64,000 nt of DNA from Saccharum officinarum (lineage: Eukaryota > Streptophyta > Magnoliopsida > Poales > Poaceae), in assembly GCA_020631735.1 (NCBI GenBank), contig CM036231.1:7591831-7655830 (forward strand), in the 5' to 3' direction. Shown piece by piece: positions 11,814-23,061 of the stretch. Position 1 is the first letter of the stretch. Every line of letters begins with the position of its first letter. The notes below the pieces were generated by a model, which saw nothing but the letters and a program-made list of their open reading frames with translations, did no database searches and was not told where the DNA came from. A program made the translations under genes and the position numbers.

Positions 11814-12500
11814 ATGGTGAAGACGGCGGTGGCGGCTAGCAGCAATGACGCCGCGGCGGCGAGGCACGGCGGCAGTGGCAAGCAGAGGACGTACAAGGGC
11901 GTGCGGATGCGGAGCTGGGGCTCGTGGGTGTCGGAGGTCCGGGCGCCGGGCCAGAAGACGCGGATATGGCTCGGATCCCACTCCACCGCCGACGCCGCGG
12001 CGCGCGCCTACGACGCCGCGCTGCTCTGCCTCAAGGGCTCGGCGGCCGCGCCGGACCTCAACTTCCCGCTCCGCCTCCCGTTCGACCTGCCCCCCGCCGG
12101 CGCCATGTCGCCCAAGGCCATCCAGCGCGTGGCCGCCGCCGCCGCGGCCAGCAGCGCCACGCCCTTCGCGCCCTGCGCTGAGAATAATAATGGCAGCACC
12201 TGTACCGACGGCGACGGCGATATCACCCCGGTGTGGAGCAGCAGCTCGCCCGCCAGGGACGACGTCTCCTCCCCGGAGTCGACCGTCAGCAGCGAGAGTG
12301 ACCTCTCCGGCGATGTGGACTACAGCTCGCTCGCGGACATCGACGCCTTCTTCCAGTCGCCCAAGTGCATGGACTACGCCCTCATGGACCCCTGCAGCGC
12401 CTTCTTTGCGCCGCCGGCGCCGATGGCGACCGACGACGACGCCTGCTGGGAGGAGGACGGCGGCATTGCGCTCTGGAGCTTCTCCACTCTCGACTGCTGA
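11814..12500 (+). CDS. AP2/ERF transcription factor, DREB type (ERF012/013/014-like)
   Basis: An intronless gene of 228 residues, usual for this subfamily. The ATG at 11814 (atcATGGTG) is chosen over an upstream in-frame ATG at 11706, because the residues between them are basic, unlike the family, and fall in the expected 5' UTR. One AP2 DNA-binding domain spans residues 27-85. It starts [18 protein letters not shown] and contains IWLGS, AARAYD and LNFP. Val at AP2 position 14 is the DREB-type residue, and position 19 is Ala, not Glu. The rest is Ala-rich, then Ser-rich ([29 protein letters not shown]) and acidic, ending [17 protein letters not shown], which looks like an activation region. 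It would act in the nucleus on DRE/CRT- or GCC-like elements; the exact target is not known from sequence. The reading frame is intact and very GC-rich, as in many monocot ERF genes. Confidence 0.93.
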   Translation: MVKTAVAASSNDAAAARHGGSGKQRTYKGVRMRSWGSWVSEVRAPGQKTRIWLGSHSTADAAARAYDAALLCLKGSAAAPDLNFPLRLPFDLPPAGAMSPKAIQRVAAAAAASSATPFAPCAENNNGSTCTDGDGDITPVWSSSSPARDDVSSPESTVSSESDLSGDVDYSSLADIDAFFQSPKCMDYALMDPCSAFFAPPAPMATDDDACWEEDGGIALWSFSTLDC

Positions 12501-12660
12501 TCCAAGTGGCGTCAGAGGAGCGCAAGCAATTCAGTTACTGACTAATCGCCGATCAAGCGACCAAAACTGCTGGTTGCTTCATCGACGGCACAAATTCCAT
12601 ATACATGATAATTTTATTCGATATATGTAAACATTCTTAATAAGCTAATTTTTAAGCATT

Positions 12661-12735
12661 GTAGTGGGGAGCTCTCATGAATGGAGCTACATGTTTTAAG
12701 GTAGCTTCCATGCATGAAGTTAACCTCTTTACCAC
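12661..12735. repeat. Imperfect inverted repeat (hairpin) in the ERF 3' flank
   Basis: The left arm 12661-12690 (gtagtggggagctctcatgaatggagctac) and right arm 12701-12735 pair imperfectly, best near the loop (GAATGGAGCTAC with GTAGCTTCCATGC), around a 10-nt loop. It lies 160-235 bp after the ERF stop, so it may be in the 3' UTR. It resembles a very small foldback MITE. Confidence 0.5.
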
Positions 12736-12796
12736 TGCTTGTTTATGAGTAAAAACAACTTTATTGCCAGTATAATTGCACAAAGAAATTGATGTT

Positions 12797-15656
12797 CTAT
12801 CCCCTTTTTGTCAGGGAAACACATAACAAAAGTAAGCTGTCTGGGCTTGTCAGGGTGAGTTGGTGCTCAGTGGTTCTCGCGAACTCATCCATGACTCCTT
12901 CCGAACGTCCAAAATGCTGGACGATTGTTGGCTCGAATGCAGCCCTGGCTGCGAGTGCCCTGACCTTTGGGGTCCGCAGGCTTTTGTCTATACCACTCGT
13001 GAGTTCGTGCACCTGAGTATTGTTGATCTCGAAGGACCCTTCGTCTTGTATGATCTCTATTAACTCCTTGTCTGAAGGCCCGTATAGTGGTATGTAAAAT
13101 GAATCCAACATTTCTCTGCTGATCACACCCTGCTAATCAAAAATACAATGTGTGGTGTTATTTTTCTTGCAAAAGTACAATGGGTGTACTTCACTCCATC
13201 ACATCGCAGCTACCAGCTGGAGTGCCAGAGATTTGGTCTATGCTTGCAAAAGTTCAGTCTATGAGTTGTTATAAGGAAATATTTTTCGTGATCACTAAAA
13301 CATAACGAGACAAATGATCCCTATGTAATCTAAACGCCTCCCCCAAACTCTGATCCTTGATGTAATTTGGAAAGGCTCCACCTTCCACTCACCGGTTTCT
13401 CCGACATCTGTCGAATGGAAATGGAGGTGGGGATCCCGTTTTGATCCCGCCACCCCCCGAAGTTGACCTCAACAAACATAACATATATTTATCACTCATA
13501 CATGCATGTGTACTTCTTTTGAACAATGGCACAACATATATGCTTACTCTAATTACTTATTAATATATTTTATATTAAAGAAGTGGGTAATATAGAAACA
13601 TATATATGCGTAGTTTATGACTATTTGAATAATTTTTGTAATATAATATATGTTGGTAATTTATATGTAGATTTTAGTGGATATTTTAGTTTTTCAATAA
13701 TGGCAGAAGTGGTAATTTATATGTAAATTTAACAACCTAAATAGATTATCTATCATAATGGTAGGTGGACAATTAGATGTAAATTTAGTGTTACTTTAGA
13801 TTATCTTTCATAATGGTACATGTGGGTATTTAAGTACAAACTCATAGGTATTTTATGTTGTTTTTTTACCATCACGGAAAGTGGCAAATCCTTAGAAAAT
13901 AGAATAGATCAAATGAGTATTATTATCTATGGTAATTAGAGTATGTTGAATTGATGGCCAGATGATTCTAATTTTTGTGAGGATTTGTAGGAATTCTTCT
14001 AGCGTCTCATGAGGATTAACATGGAGGCACCTTTAGGCAACTCTAGTTAGAAAATCTAGGATTTTTGGCGATGATGATTAAAACCAACCAAATAAAGGAC
14101 AGATGTTTCTAATTATTGTGTGAGTTTATATTATTCATCCTTTTTCTAGTGTCTCGTTAGAATTAACGTGGAGGCTTCGTTGGGGCCTTTAATTAGTAAG
14201 AGTCAGATGGTTTGGGAGATCTCGTAAGAAAGGAATCAAAGAGTGTTTTAGCACAAAGTCCTCGACCATTTGGCTCTTTGAATAAAATGAAGGATGAAGC
14301 TATAACTTAGGTACTAGTGGCTGCGAATTCTTGCCTCCCATGGCTAATCTTTCAGCTATCATTGTTGTAATTAGCTTTTGATTTTGCTTCGCCCCCTGGA
14401 GACCTTTCTTCTCTATCAATAGAAATGGACAGTGTGTGTAATTGGACATGTAAAACTCTCGATATGTACTATGCATTCAAAAGAAAACTAATTATTAGTT
14501 GCTATAAACAAGAAACATACTAATCATTTGAAGAATTTACCGTACCCTTGATGCCATGTCATTTAAAGGAATAAATGCATAAACCCATGGTTGAGTGGAT
14601 CGGTAGGCAGTGTCACTGGATGGTCGGCGGCGCATGGAAAGCACCATTTGGCCCTCAGGGACCAATTCTTGAGCCTGTGTGTTCAAGAAAATCGTGAAAT
14701 CCTTTCTGAACTGTTGGCCAAAAGCCTGAACAACGAAGGGCCGCCTTGCTTGCCTGAGGCCCTCGTCTTTGTCATAAATAGGGATCCTGCTTTTCTTTAG
14801 ATCCTCGGGTACCTGTTATTTCATCGTGCATACGTAAATCTCCAGAGATTTATTGCGTATTGCAAGTCAGGGCCTATTTAGATTACCTGAGATAGCCAAT
14901 TCAAGCTATGTGATGACAAAACTAGATTCACGGAATTACTGGTGAAGAGTCTTTTGTAGAATGATCCAGGTACAATAGCAGTAAAAACAGGACCAAGATC
15001 CTGTGTGCTTTGCTGGTATGCAAACCTCTTTGCAACATTATTGAAGCCGTTATCCGGAAGATCATTCAGCAGCACTGATATCTCCGGTACTATTTCCTTA
15101 TGAACTGAGCAATGGTGAAAAATTGCATCAACTGCATTTTTAACCAGGGTCAGTGCGTTCGGTCCAGCTGAGCATCCCAAATCAGTGATCACTACGTTTC
15201 TGAGGGTGTTGGTATGTTTCCGCAAGCTTGTGACAGCCTCCTGTATCAAAGGCTTCATCCTGTTTTGCCCTGCATTCTAGGAGCGAAGTGTAGGTTTTGT
15301 TCAGATTTTTGAACATTCTAACTGTTCAGCTCTGCTAATAGAAACAAACATTTAATCATATTCATACGCCTACTTCCTTGTGACCTATTTTGAAAAGGGG
15401 AGTGCTCTGGGTTACTAAATCCTTATGATTTGGACACACACACAAAAAAAACTTTCCAGTTAGGACCTAAAGATGGTACAAAAAAATGAAATTCTGGACC
15501 AAATCTTTGTGACCTTCACCACTTAATGTAAAGAACAATACTTAAAGAGCAGATACAAAGCATAGTAATGCTTCTGACTGTTGAGGCATATATGAGTTGG
15601 GAGGATACCTGAGTGGTAGAATTCCGAGCATAGCTCGCTTCTCCTTCTCCCCTATT
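12797..15656 (-). pseudogene. SABATH-family SAM-dependent carboxyl methyltransferase, cut in exon 1 by an LTR retrotransposon
   Basis: Four - strand exons can be read: 15656-15609, 15276-14887, 14813-14546 and 13129-12797, with GT...AG introns. They join in frame. Exon 1 gives GEGEASYARNSTTQ. Exon 2 begins NAGQNRMKPLIQEA and holds the SAM-binding ITDLGCSAGPNAL, LNDLPDNGFN, the PGSFYKRLF segment and SSHSLNWLSQ. Exon 3 begins VPEDLKKSRIPIYD. Exon 4 (MLDSFYIPLYGPS...) ends LLLCVSLTKRG. SABATH enzymes methylate small carboxylic acids such as salicylate, benzoate, jasmonate or IAA in the cytosol; the substrate cannot be told. Everything after about the first ten codons is open. The 5' end stops at 15656, exactly where a TGTCGG LTR begins, and no ATG lies in frame before the junction. 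The gene has therefore probably lost its start and promoter. Intron 3 is unusually long (1416 bp) and AT-rich. Confidence 0.85.
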
Positions 15657-16680
15657 TGTCGGGTATCAATGATCCCCACTTCCGAAGACGATGCTAAGAA
15701 CTAACCTTTCAGCAGATTAGGAACATAATCACGAACCTGGCCGACCCTTCAGTGTGGAACTCCGTCCCGACCGACCTCAAGAGTGAAAGCTCCGCCTCGC
15801 CCGACCCCTTGGGCGCGGGCCCAGCCGCGCCCGACCCCTAGGGGAAAGGCCCGCCTCGTCCGACCCTGGGGGCATAGGGTCCGTGTCGCCCGACCCCTCT
15901 AGAATGGTACCGCCCTGCCCGACCCGGGGGCCACGGGATCGGCCTCGGACGGGGGGCGCGGGCTCCTACGAGGACCCCCCGCCACCCCAACCGCTACGAA
16001 CGCAGGTGGTGGGCCCCAGACCATGCCCCTAATGTTAGAGAGGGGGCGGGCGCACCTCGACGTGACCAGCAACCGCCACAGGCTATACCTAGATGTCTCC
16101 AACAGCGTCGGGCGGACTGGCACTGTGCTCCTCGATCCCCGTGCAACTCTGAACGAGGGAGTCAGTTGGCCCCATGACAGGGAGGGACGAGGCGGCGCTA
16201 TCGAGCGGCGGCGCCCGCCTGTAGCACTAGTGACAGACATAACCATAGCATGCGCGCGCCTCCATTGTCGTCTGCAAAGACCTATAAGGCTCGACCGTGG
16301 GAGGGGAAGGGCGGCACAGCCCCGGGCTGTCTCCTCCATCGTTTTTCTCTTTCTTCATTTCTCTCTCTCTTGTACCCCGAGTCCTTCCTTTTACCTATAA
16401 AAAGGAAGGCCGAGCACCCCACGAGGGGGGCCTCTTTTTCGATCAACCGAAAACACTTCAACTCCACTTCACTTTCATCAGAGACCTGGGAGCTCATTCC
16501 TCTCTCGACCGTTTGTAGCCCCTACTATAGACCCGAGTGCAAGTAACACGAGCAGCTCGTCACTGGACATAGGGACATTCAGGCCTAACCAGTATACATC
16601 TTCGTGTCCTCTTTGCACACCATCTGAACCTAAACGCGCAATCATAGAAATTTACTAGCCGGTGATTCCAAACACCGACA
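15657..16680 (+). repeat. 5' LTR of Gypsy-1
   Basis: A 1024-bp LTR running from TGTCGGGTATC to AACACCGACA, with short inverted ends TGTCGG/CCGACA. A TATA box (TATAAAAA, 16396-16403) sits in the second half. It is followed directly by the primer-binding site. The presumed left target duplication is CTATT (15652-15656), inside SABATH exon 1. The matching 3' LTR is absent. Confidence 0.8.
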
Positions 16681-16681
16681 G

Positions 16682-16700
16682 TTGGCGCGCCAGGTAGGGG
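16682..16700 (+). other. Primer-binding site of Gypsy-1
   Basis: TTGGCGCGCCAGGTAGGGG lies one base after the LTR. It is the usual (-)strand priming site of a large group of grass Ty3/Gypsy elements. Gypsy-2 has a near-identical site on the other strand. Confidence 0.75.
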
Positions 16701-16702
16701 CC

Positions 16703-19700
16703 TTTGCGCATTTTGTCACTTTCATCAGGCTTTGGATGGCCAGCCACAAAATCGACTGGACCCTAGGTGCGCATGTGCGCTTCGAGAATCTGGACTTCGT
16801 CATCACCATAGAGGGAGAGCTGGTGCAAGCTATCGTGCATGCTCAGTCGCCTTCCCTCACTGGCCTCGACGCGATCGTCGAGGCTCTCGAGGAGCTGCAG
16901 CTGAGCGCTCCAGAGGTCCGCGCCCTGGAGCGCAACCAACTCCTTGACTTCGACTTTGGGAGGTTGGAGCACCAGCTCGCCGTGTACCTAGGACCTTACC
17001 CATCCTAGGAGGACCTGTGGGCTCTCACCTTCTCCTTCATCAACATCATGACATAGCTCGCCGGTGGAGAGCCGCTCTCCTCGGACACTCTGACCTAGGG
17101 CGCCTCGATAGCGTTCCCTTATGGTTTGCACAACACTACGCAGATTGTCGAGCGCCATATGGCGCAACGCTCTTGTCCGCCGCCACGAACAACGAGTTCA
17201 TGGGTATGGCCGACTACATGGTGGAATCGATCCATGATCTCCTCAAAAGCGATTCAGAGACAATCTCTGATTCTGCCTCTAGCCAGGGAAGCTACCACCC
17301 CTCGCGCGAATGCTTCATGGCGGAGATCGCCAACGACACTCGCCGAGAGGTGACCCCCAAGGGACGCGTCGCAAATGCCATCGACAATACCCCTAAGGGG
17401 GGCAGCGGGACTCCCCCGTATCCTGCCAATGGGCACGGGGTTGCGGCGGACGCGGAGGTCCCGCCCTACCCACGTATGAACCAGCTGTGGGAGCAACAAC
17501 GAGAGATCAAAACTACGTGGCTCCATCTGGAGGAGGAGCACGCGGTGCTCGAGCATGAGATCGCACAGCACCATGATGAGGTGTGTGCTCGGGCCCATGA
17601 CGCGTATCGGAGAATCGTCGATGACAACGATGGGCTCCCACGCTTCACCTGGGCAAGCTAGAACATAGTCGTGGCGATGACTCCGCTCTGAGGGCTCTCG
17701 GAGCCCACGACGCCTGAGGGACGCTAGGTGCAGCGTGAGATACGTGCGCTGCTCGAGCGTGCGGTGGTGCAGCAGTCGGAAAGCTCAGTGTCTCGACGAC
17801 GCAACACGACAACGACACATCTGTCCTCCAACCCCCACATGGTGGGGAAAGGCCCACTGCGGACCGTGGCAAGGCCGCATCCGTCCACTAGCTAGCGTGC
17901 GATGGTGGAAAGGCCGTCTCATCCCCGATGCATGACCGACTCGGCCACCACCGCGACACACGTGACACTCTGACTGCCCACAGTCACATGCAGGAGGAGC
18001 AGAGAGGAGAGACCGGCCACCGCTACAACCCTTGCCGCGGCGGCCGCTATGATAGCGGCGAGGACCAAAGGCAAAGCCCCCACCACCAGGGCCCTAGGTT
18101 TTTAGCCAGCACATCCTTTGCGCACCCGTCCTGGCGCGGTATCGCCCGCCGGTGAACATTCAGAAGTATGCCGGGGAGACAAACCCATTCCTATGACTTG
18201 AGGACTACCGACTTGCTTGTTTTTGATAGTCATTAAACATCAGATATAACCATCAACTATTACATAAACTGATATGAAATGAATCACAAACTATAGTTAT
18301 ATGGTTTGGCTCTAACAAGTTCCACGAGTTTTGGTGCTCTCACTTGTCTTGCAGGAATATTGAATTTTTTACCAAATAAAAGTATCCCAAATAATGAATT
18401 GAAGTGCACCATTGCAAAGAGCTCGTTGAGACGATTGAAACGGATATATTATTTACTATATTTGGAGCCCGGAATAAAAAGATATTAAATCCGCGACGAA
18501 ACCTACGTGGGAAGACTCTAGAAGACTCCAGAAGGCGAATCACCGAAACAGAGCCCGAGGGGTTTCCATGTGGGTCCGCGGCCCCACCCCTATACAGGCC
18601 GGCATGTGAGACCCACGGGTCAACCTCCCCTTCGTACATCGGTTCCCCACCGCCTCCTAGGATGCATCTACGCTATTTTTAAAGTCGGTTTGATCCAAGG
18701 GTTCACGTTGCACCCCTAGCCTATATAAGCAGCCCTGTACCCCCCTCCCTAGAGCTATCCTTGAAACTCTAATTCATATTTATCTCTTCAGATTAAGACC
18801 ATATAAGAAGAATTAGGGCTAGACTCTCCAATGTAGTAGATTAGTTCTAGTTGAGAGTTAGAGAGAGAGAGTCGAGCTACGCTCAGGTTCTAGAAAATTC
18901 TTCTAAGATCTAGTATATCTTTGTATCTTACCTTTGCAAGACTTATATTTTAATATATTTATCTTCTCTATTTACTTTTATGCCTTCATGTGTGTGGTTA
19001 GTATAGTTGTTATACTTTCGCATGAGATCTCTGCTCGTATTGAGTGCTCTAGTTATCATACGTGATTAGAGTAGTAATCAATAGTGTAGACATGATGTCT
19101 AGGCTACGGGTTACCTGAGATTGCGTCCAATCCCACGGATAGTTGTGATAGCCATAGGGGTGACAGCTCTGTCAGGCCATTGTAATCCACCACGTTCAGA
19201 TTGGTGTTCGTAGAGCTTTAGGCAGTCTTCCCCCAACTACGCTTTCTCACCCCCTCGAGAGTTGGAAATGTATTGCTGCTCCAAAGTGTTATTGTGTGAT
19301 AGCTATATATATCTATGCTACAGTTATCATAGAACCAAAGTAATAGAGAAGTATATAGGAACCTTGAACTCTCCTACGTCCTCTCAATTTAGCTAAACTA
19401 CTCTTTTATCATGGAATTCTCCTGTGTATGTGTCATTATTCATAACTCATATCATTTACCACTTATCTCCACTTTAGTCTAGTTGGTATACTAAGTTAGT
19501 AGATACATGATGGTGAACTATCATCTTCTTTAACCATTGCTTCCCTATGGATAAATACGATACTCTGGAATACTCCTGGGTAAAAGCTATAACGATATCC
19601 ATGCGCTTGCGGAATTTTCTATGTGCGTTAATAAATACCAACACTTGTCAAGCCACGCCACGGAGATGGTGATGCGTTCATCATCCGCAGCCTCCCCCTG

Positions 19701-20424
19701 TACCTCGTCGACTCGGCATGTACATGGCTGGAGCATCTCCCGCCCAACAAGATTAGATGTTAGGCGGATGTTAAGGAGATCTTTGTGGGTAACTTCCAGG
19801 GCACCTATGTACGCCCTAGGAACCCCTAGGATCTCAAGAACTATAGGTAGAAGCCGGACGAAACTCTCTACGAGTACATCAGATGCTTCTCCCGACAGTG
19901 CAATGAGCTGCCCAACGTCACCGACACCGACATGATTGGGGTCTTCTTGTCGGGGACCACCTGTGAGTCCTTGGTCCATAAGTTGGGGCGCAAGTGCCCA
20001 CGGACTACCAAGGAGCTCCTCGACATCGCCACCCGTCACGCTTCGGGCGAGGAGGTGGTCGGAGCGATTTTAGACCGTGCCCAAGGCAAGGCCAAGTGGG
20101 ACGAGGACGCTAATAAAGGCATCTCTAACCACTCGAAGAAGAAGAAGAAGGGCAAGCAGCGGCCCAGGGATTCGCTCGTGGCCGCCGTAGAGCGCAAAGG
20201 CAAAAAGGTGCCTGCAAAGGCACCCCGGATCACTTCGAGAAGATACTCGAGGGACCCTGTCCTAACCACGCCTACCCCATCAAGCACGCTTACAAGGACT
20301 GCGGGCTTATGAAGAAGTTCTTGTCCAGGGGCTCCAAGAAGGGAGACGGGAAAAAAGCCTGACTTTCTGGGAGATGACGCCGAAGAGAAGGAGAACACCT
20401 TCTCAGAGGAGACCGACTGCCCAT
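16703..20424 (+). pseudogene. Degenerate gag of Gypsy-1, interrupted by a solo LTR
   Basis: Gag is readable with many stops and shifts: 16703-18220, then 19649-20424 after the solo LTR at 18221-19643. Removing the solo LTR and one target copy joins DYRLACQ without loss. Landmarks are the KYAGETNPF segment, TWLEHLPPNKI, ETLYEYIRCFSRQCNELPNV (the retrotransposon gag domain) and a Lys-rich tail (KKKKKGKQRPRD). The last open piece covers 19932-20312. Gag would form the virus-like particle. The element cannot make an intact Gag. Confidence 0.7.
18221..19643 (+). mobile_element. Solo LTR of a Tat/Athila-type Gypsy element
   Basis: A 1423-bp insertion flanked by CTTGT at 18216-18220 and 19644-19648. 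It starts ttttgatagtcatt and ends gcgttaataaataccaACA, a 3' LTR terminus I recognise from grass Tat-type elements. A + strand TATA (CTATATAAG, about 18721) agrees with + orientation. It contains no internal genes, so it is a solo LTR left by recombination between two LTRs. Confidence 0.75.
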
Positions 20425-21110
20425 GATCTTTGGCGGGCCAGCGGCGTACGACTCCAAGCGCCGACAGAAGCTCACGCACTGTGAGGTGTACATGGCCGAG
20501 CCGGCCACCCCCGCTTTCCTCCGATGGTCAAGGTCCGCCATCACCTTCGACCGCTCCGACCACCCAAACAACGCTCCACATCCGGGTCGATACCCGCTCA
20601 TCATTGATCTAATCATCGACATGAAGCGCCTCAGCAAGGTGCTGATGGATGGGGGTAGCAGCCTCAACATCATGTACGTCGAGACGATCGATGCCATGGG
20701 CATCAACCAGTCGCGTATCCAACCGATCGGGGCGCCTTTCCACGGTATCGTGCCAGGGAAGCAGGCCAAACCTCTCAGATAGATTGACTTGCCCGTCACC
20801 TTTGGGTAGAAGTCCAACTTGAAGACTGAGACCCTCACCTTCTAGGTGGTCGGTTTCCATGGAACCTACCATGCCATCCTGAGACGACCATGCTACGCGA
20901 AGTTCATGGTCGTCCCCAACTACACGTACCTAAAGCTGAAGATGTCAGGCCCGCATAGGGTCATCACCGTCGGCACCTCCTTCCAGCGCGCTTACGAGTG
21001 CGACTAGGAGTCTTGTGAGCTCGTCGCTGCGACCATCGCCTCCGAAGAGCTTGCCGCCACCAGGGTGGCGACGGTGGAAGAGGCCCTGACTCCAAGCGGC
21101 CGGTGAGCTC
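20423..21110 (+). pseudogene. Aspartic protease region of Gypsy-1 pol
   Basis: An open piece at 20423-20782 includes SAITFDRSDHPNNAPHPG and the protease motif VLMDGGSSLNIMY, with the catalytic Asp in DGGS present. Coding similarity continues with stops through VGFHGTYHAILRRPCYAKF and NYTYLKLKM. Several in-frame TAG codons show decay, many of the C-to-T type expected of methylated DNA. Confidence 0.7.
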
Positions 21111-22083
21111 CTTTGAGCCCGCAGAGAACACCAAGGAGTCCTCATCGACCCCTCCGGCTTCGATGACAAGGTGTTGCGCATCGGCTCAGAACTTTCCTCT
21201 AAATAGGAAAGCGCGCTCGTCGACTTCCTCCGCGCGAACAGCGACATCTTCGCGTGGAAACCCTCGAATATGCCGAGCATTCTGAGCGAGGTTACCGAGC
21301 ACGCCTTGAGGATTAAGCCGGGCTCCAAGCCAGTATAGTAACGTTTATGCCGCTTTGACAAGGAGAAGCGCAGAGTCATCAGAGATTGCGAAGCTTTTAG
21401 TGGTTAGATTTATCAAGGAAGTCTATCATCCCGAGTGGTTAGCCAATCCTGTTCTTGTAAAAAACAAAGACCGAGAAGTGGAGAATGTGTGTTGACTATA
21501 CTAGTCTCAATAAGGCGTGTCCTAATGATCCGTTTCCTTTGCCGCGCATAGATCAGGTAGTCGACTCGACCTCGGGGTGTGAAACCCTCTGCTTCCTTGA
21601 TGCGTATTCCGGCTACCATCATATTGCGATGAAAGAGTCCGACCAGCTTGCGGCTTCTTTTATCACGCCGTTCGGATCGTATTGCTACGTCAGCATGCCG
21701 TTCGGATTGAAAAACACAGGAGCAACATACCAGTGATGTATGCTCAAGTGTTTTGGCAATCTCATCGGAGAGACCATTGATCCTACGTGAACGACATCGT
21801 AGTCAAGTCCAGAAAGGTTGACCAGCTCGTGGTCGACCTCGAAAAAACCTTCAAAAAGCTCCGAGAGAACGGCATAAAACTCAACCATGAAAAATACGTT
21901 TTCGGGATCCCGAGAGATATGCTACTCGGGTTCATCGTCTCTGAGCGCGGCATCGAAGCCAACCCAAGAAGATCACGGCCATCACTCGGATGGGTCGGCG
22001 ATCGAGCGGCACGGCAGCCCGCGCACCCCGCGTGGCAGCGGATAGCCCGCGCACCGTCGGCAGTCAGTGCCTCCACCCTAGTA
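21110..22083 (+). pseudogene. Truncated reverse transcriptase of Gypsy-1 pol
   Basis: RT similarity begins near EWLANPVLVK and continues CVDYTSLNKACPNDPFPLP, FLDAYSGYHHIAMKESDQ, PFGLKNTGATYQ, then a stop. The catalytic YVDD block is worn (a T stop NDIVVKS, 21785-21807). It runs on through KLNHEKYVFGIPRDMLLGFIVSERGIEANP and stops matching about 21970. RNase H and integrase are missing. The break at about 22083 joins a SABATH fragment. Confidence 0.75.
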
Positions 22084-22220
22084 AAATGAATCCAACATTT
22101 CTCTGCTGATCACACCATGCTAATCAGAAATACATTGTGTGTTATTTTTCTTGCAAAAATACATTGGGTGTACTTCACTCAATCACATCGCAGCTACCAG
22201 CTAGAGTGCCCGAGATGTGA
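22084..22220 (-). pseudogene. Fragment of a second SABATH gene (exon 4 start plus intron 3)
   Basis: This 137-bp segment matches 13094-13230 with a few substitutions and small gaps. It covers about the first 12 codons of exon 4 (ISREMLDSF...) and about 95 bp of intron 3 of the SABATH gene, in the same orientation. The intron acceptor is changed (tagcAGGG in copy 1, tagcATGG here), so this copy would not splice normally. It begins exactly where Gypsy-1 ends. Confidence 0.75.
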
Positions 22221-22231
22221 CGCTTGCTTAG

Positions 22232-22343
22232 TGGACTAATCTGGCACACACACATAATGCATGAAAAAAAAGCTTTGAGAACACCTATATTATTCTAAGT
22301 CCATCAAGTCCATGGACAAATCTGGCACACACACGTAATGCAT
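22232..22343. repeat. 31-bp direct repeat
   Basis: The 31-bp unit starting tggac(t/a)aatctggcac occurs at 22232-22262 and 22313-22343 with two mismatches, separated by 50 bp. The second copy runs into the left end of the next MITE. Confidence 0.6.
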
Positions 22344-22622
22344 CTCCAAGAGTTTTTTTAAAATTCACTCTCTAAATTATCATTTGGGAGTCATCTGCAT
22401 AAAAATCGCTTTTTATATCTTCACACTCTCCAACAACTTTTTTATATCTTGTGCACACTTTAGAGAGCTATTTTTGCTATCTATCTTTGGCTAGCCAGAA
22501 ATCCGTAATCGAGTATGGCTATATTTGGATGGCCATTTAAGAAGTTGTTGGAGGTTATTTTTTCATTAAAATCTCTATTCCTAATGATTAGAAATGATAT
22601 AGAGAGTCTCTTGGAGTTGCTC
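22340..22622. mobile_element. MITE with GAGCAACTCCAAGAG-type ends
   Basis: The left end GCATCTCCAAGAG pairs with the right end CTCTTGGAGTTGCTC. The interior is AT-rich, about 283 bp. This terminus is common in grass MITEs. Target duplication is not clear, so the superfamily is not assigned. Confidence 0.6.
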
Positions 22623-23061
22623 TTAGGAGACGTAAGTATTAGATTGTACTATTTAATACCTATGAGGCAATGGCTAATAAAATTACTTATATAATTTGAA
22701 CATTTTTTTTCGCTTTATTCATTTTCTAACACACCTCTTTGTATTTGTGAATATGCATTTAGTTGAAAAGTTAGCTTTATGGTGGTTCTTGTTGCCGTCC
22801 GTATCTTATGACGTCAACAATCTAGATTTTAATTTTTAAATCTTAATTCTATGACTTGCTTATTGTATCTTTTATTAAAATCTCCTTTTATATTTTGTTG
22901 AAAATAAAGTTTTAAGGTTGTAGACTGTAGTAGTATAATGGCATAACAATCATTTAAAACTGCACCCATGTCACTAAGATCAATGGTAGAGGTTGAAGTA
23001 GATATAAGATGGGTAGCTGTGCGAATCTCAAGAGGATATTAATATCTAAGCCTTATAATCA
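22623..23061. other. AT-rich intergenic DNA, nothing recognised
   Basis: AT-rich sequence without open frames of note or repeats that I recognise. Confidence 0.4.

Noticed and set aside
11845..12630. A 261-codon + strand frame across the AP2/ERF gene
   Set aside because: It is another frame of the GC-rich ERF coding sequence, Arg/Pro-rich and without a domain. The AP2 frame is clearly the real one.
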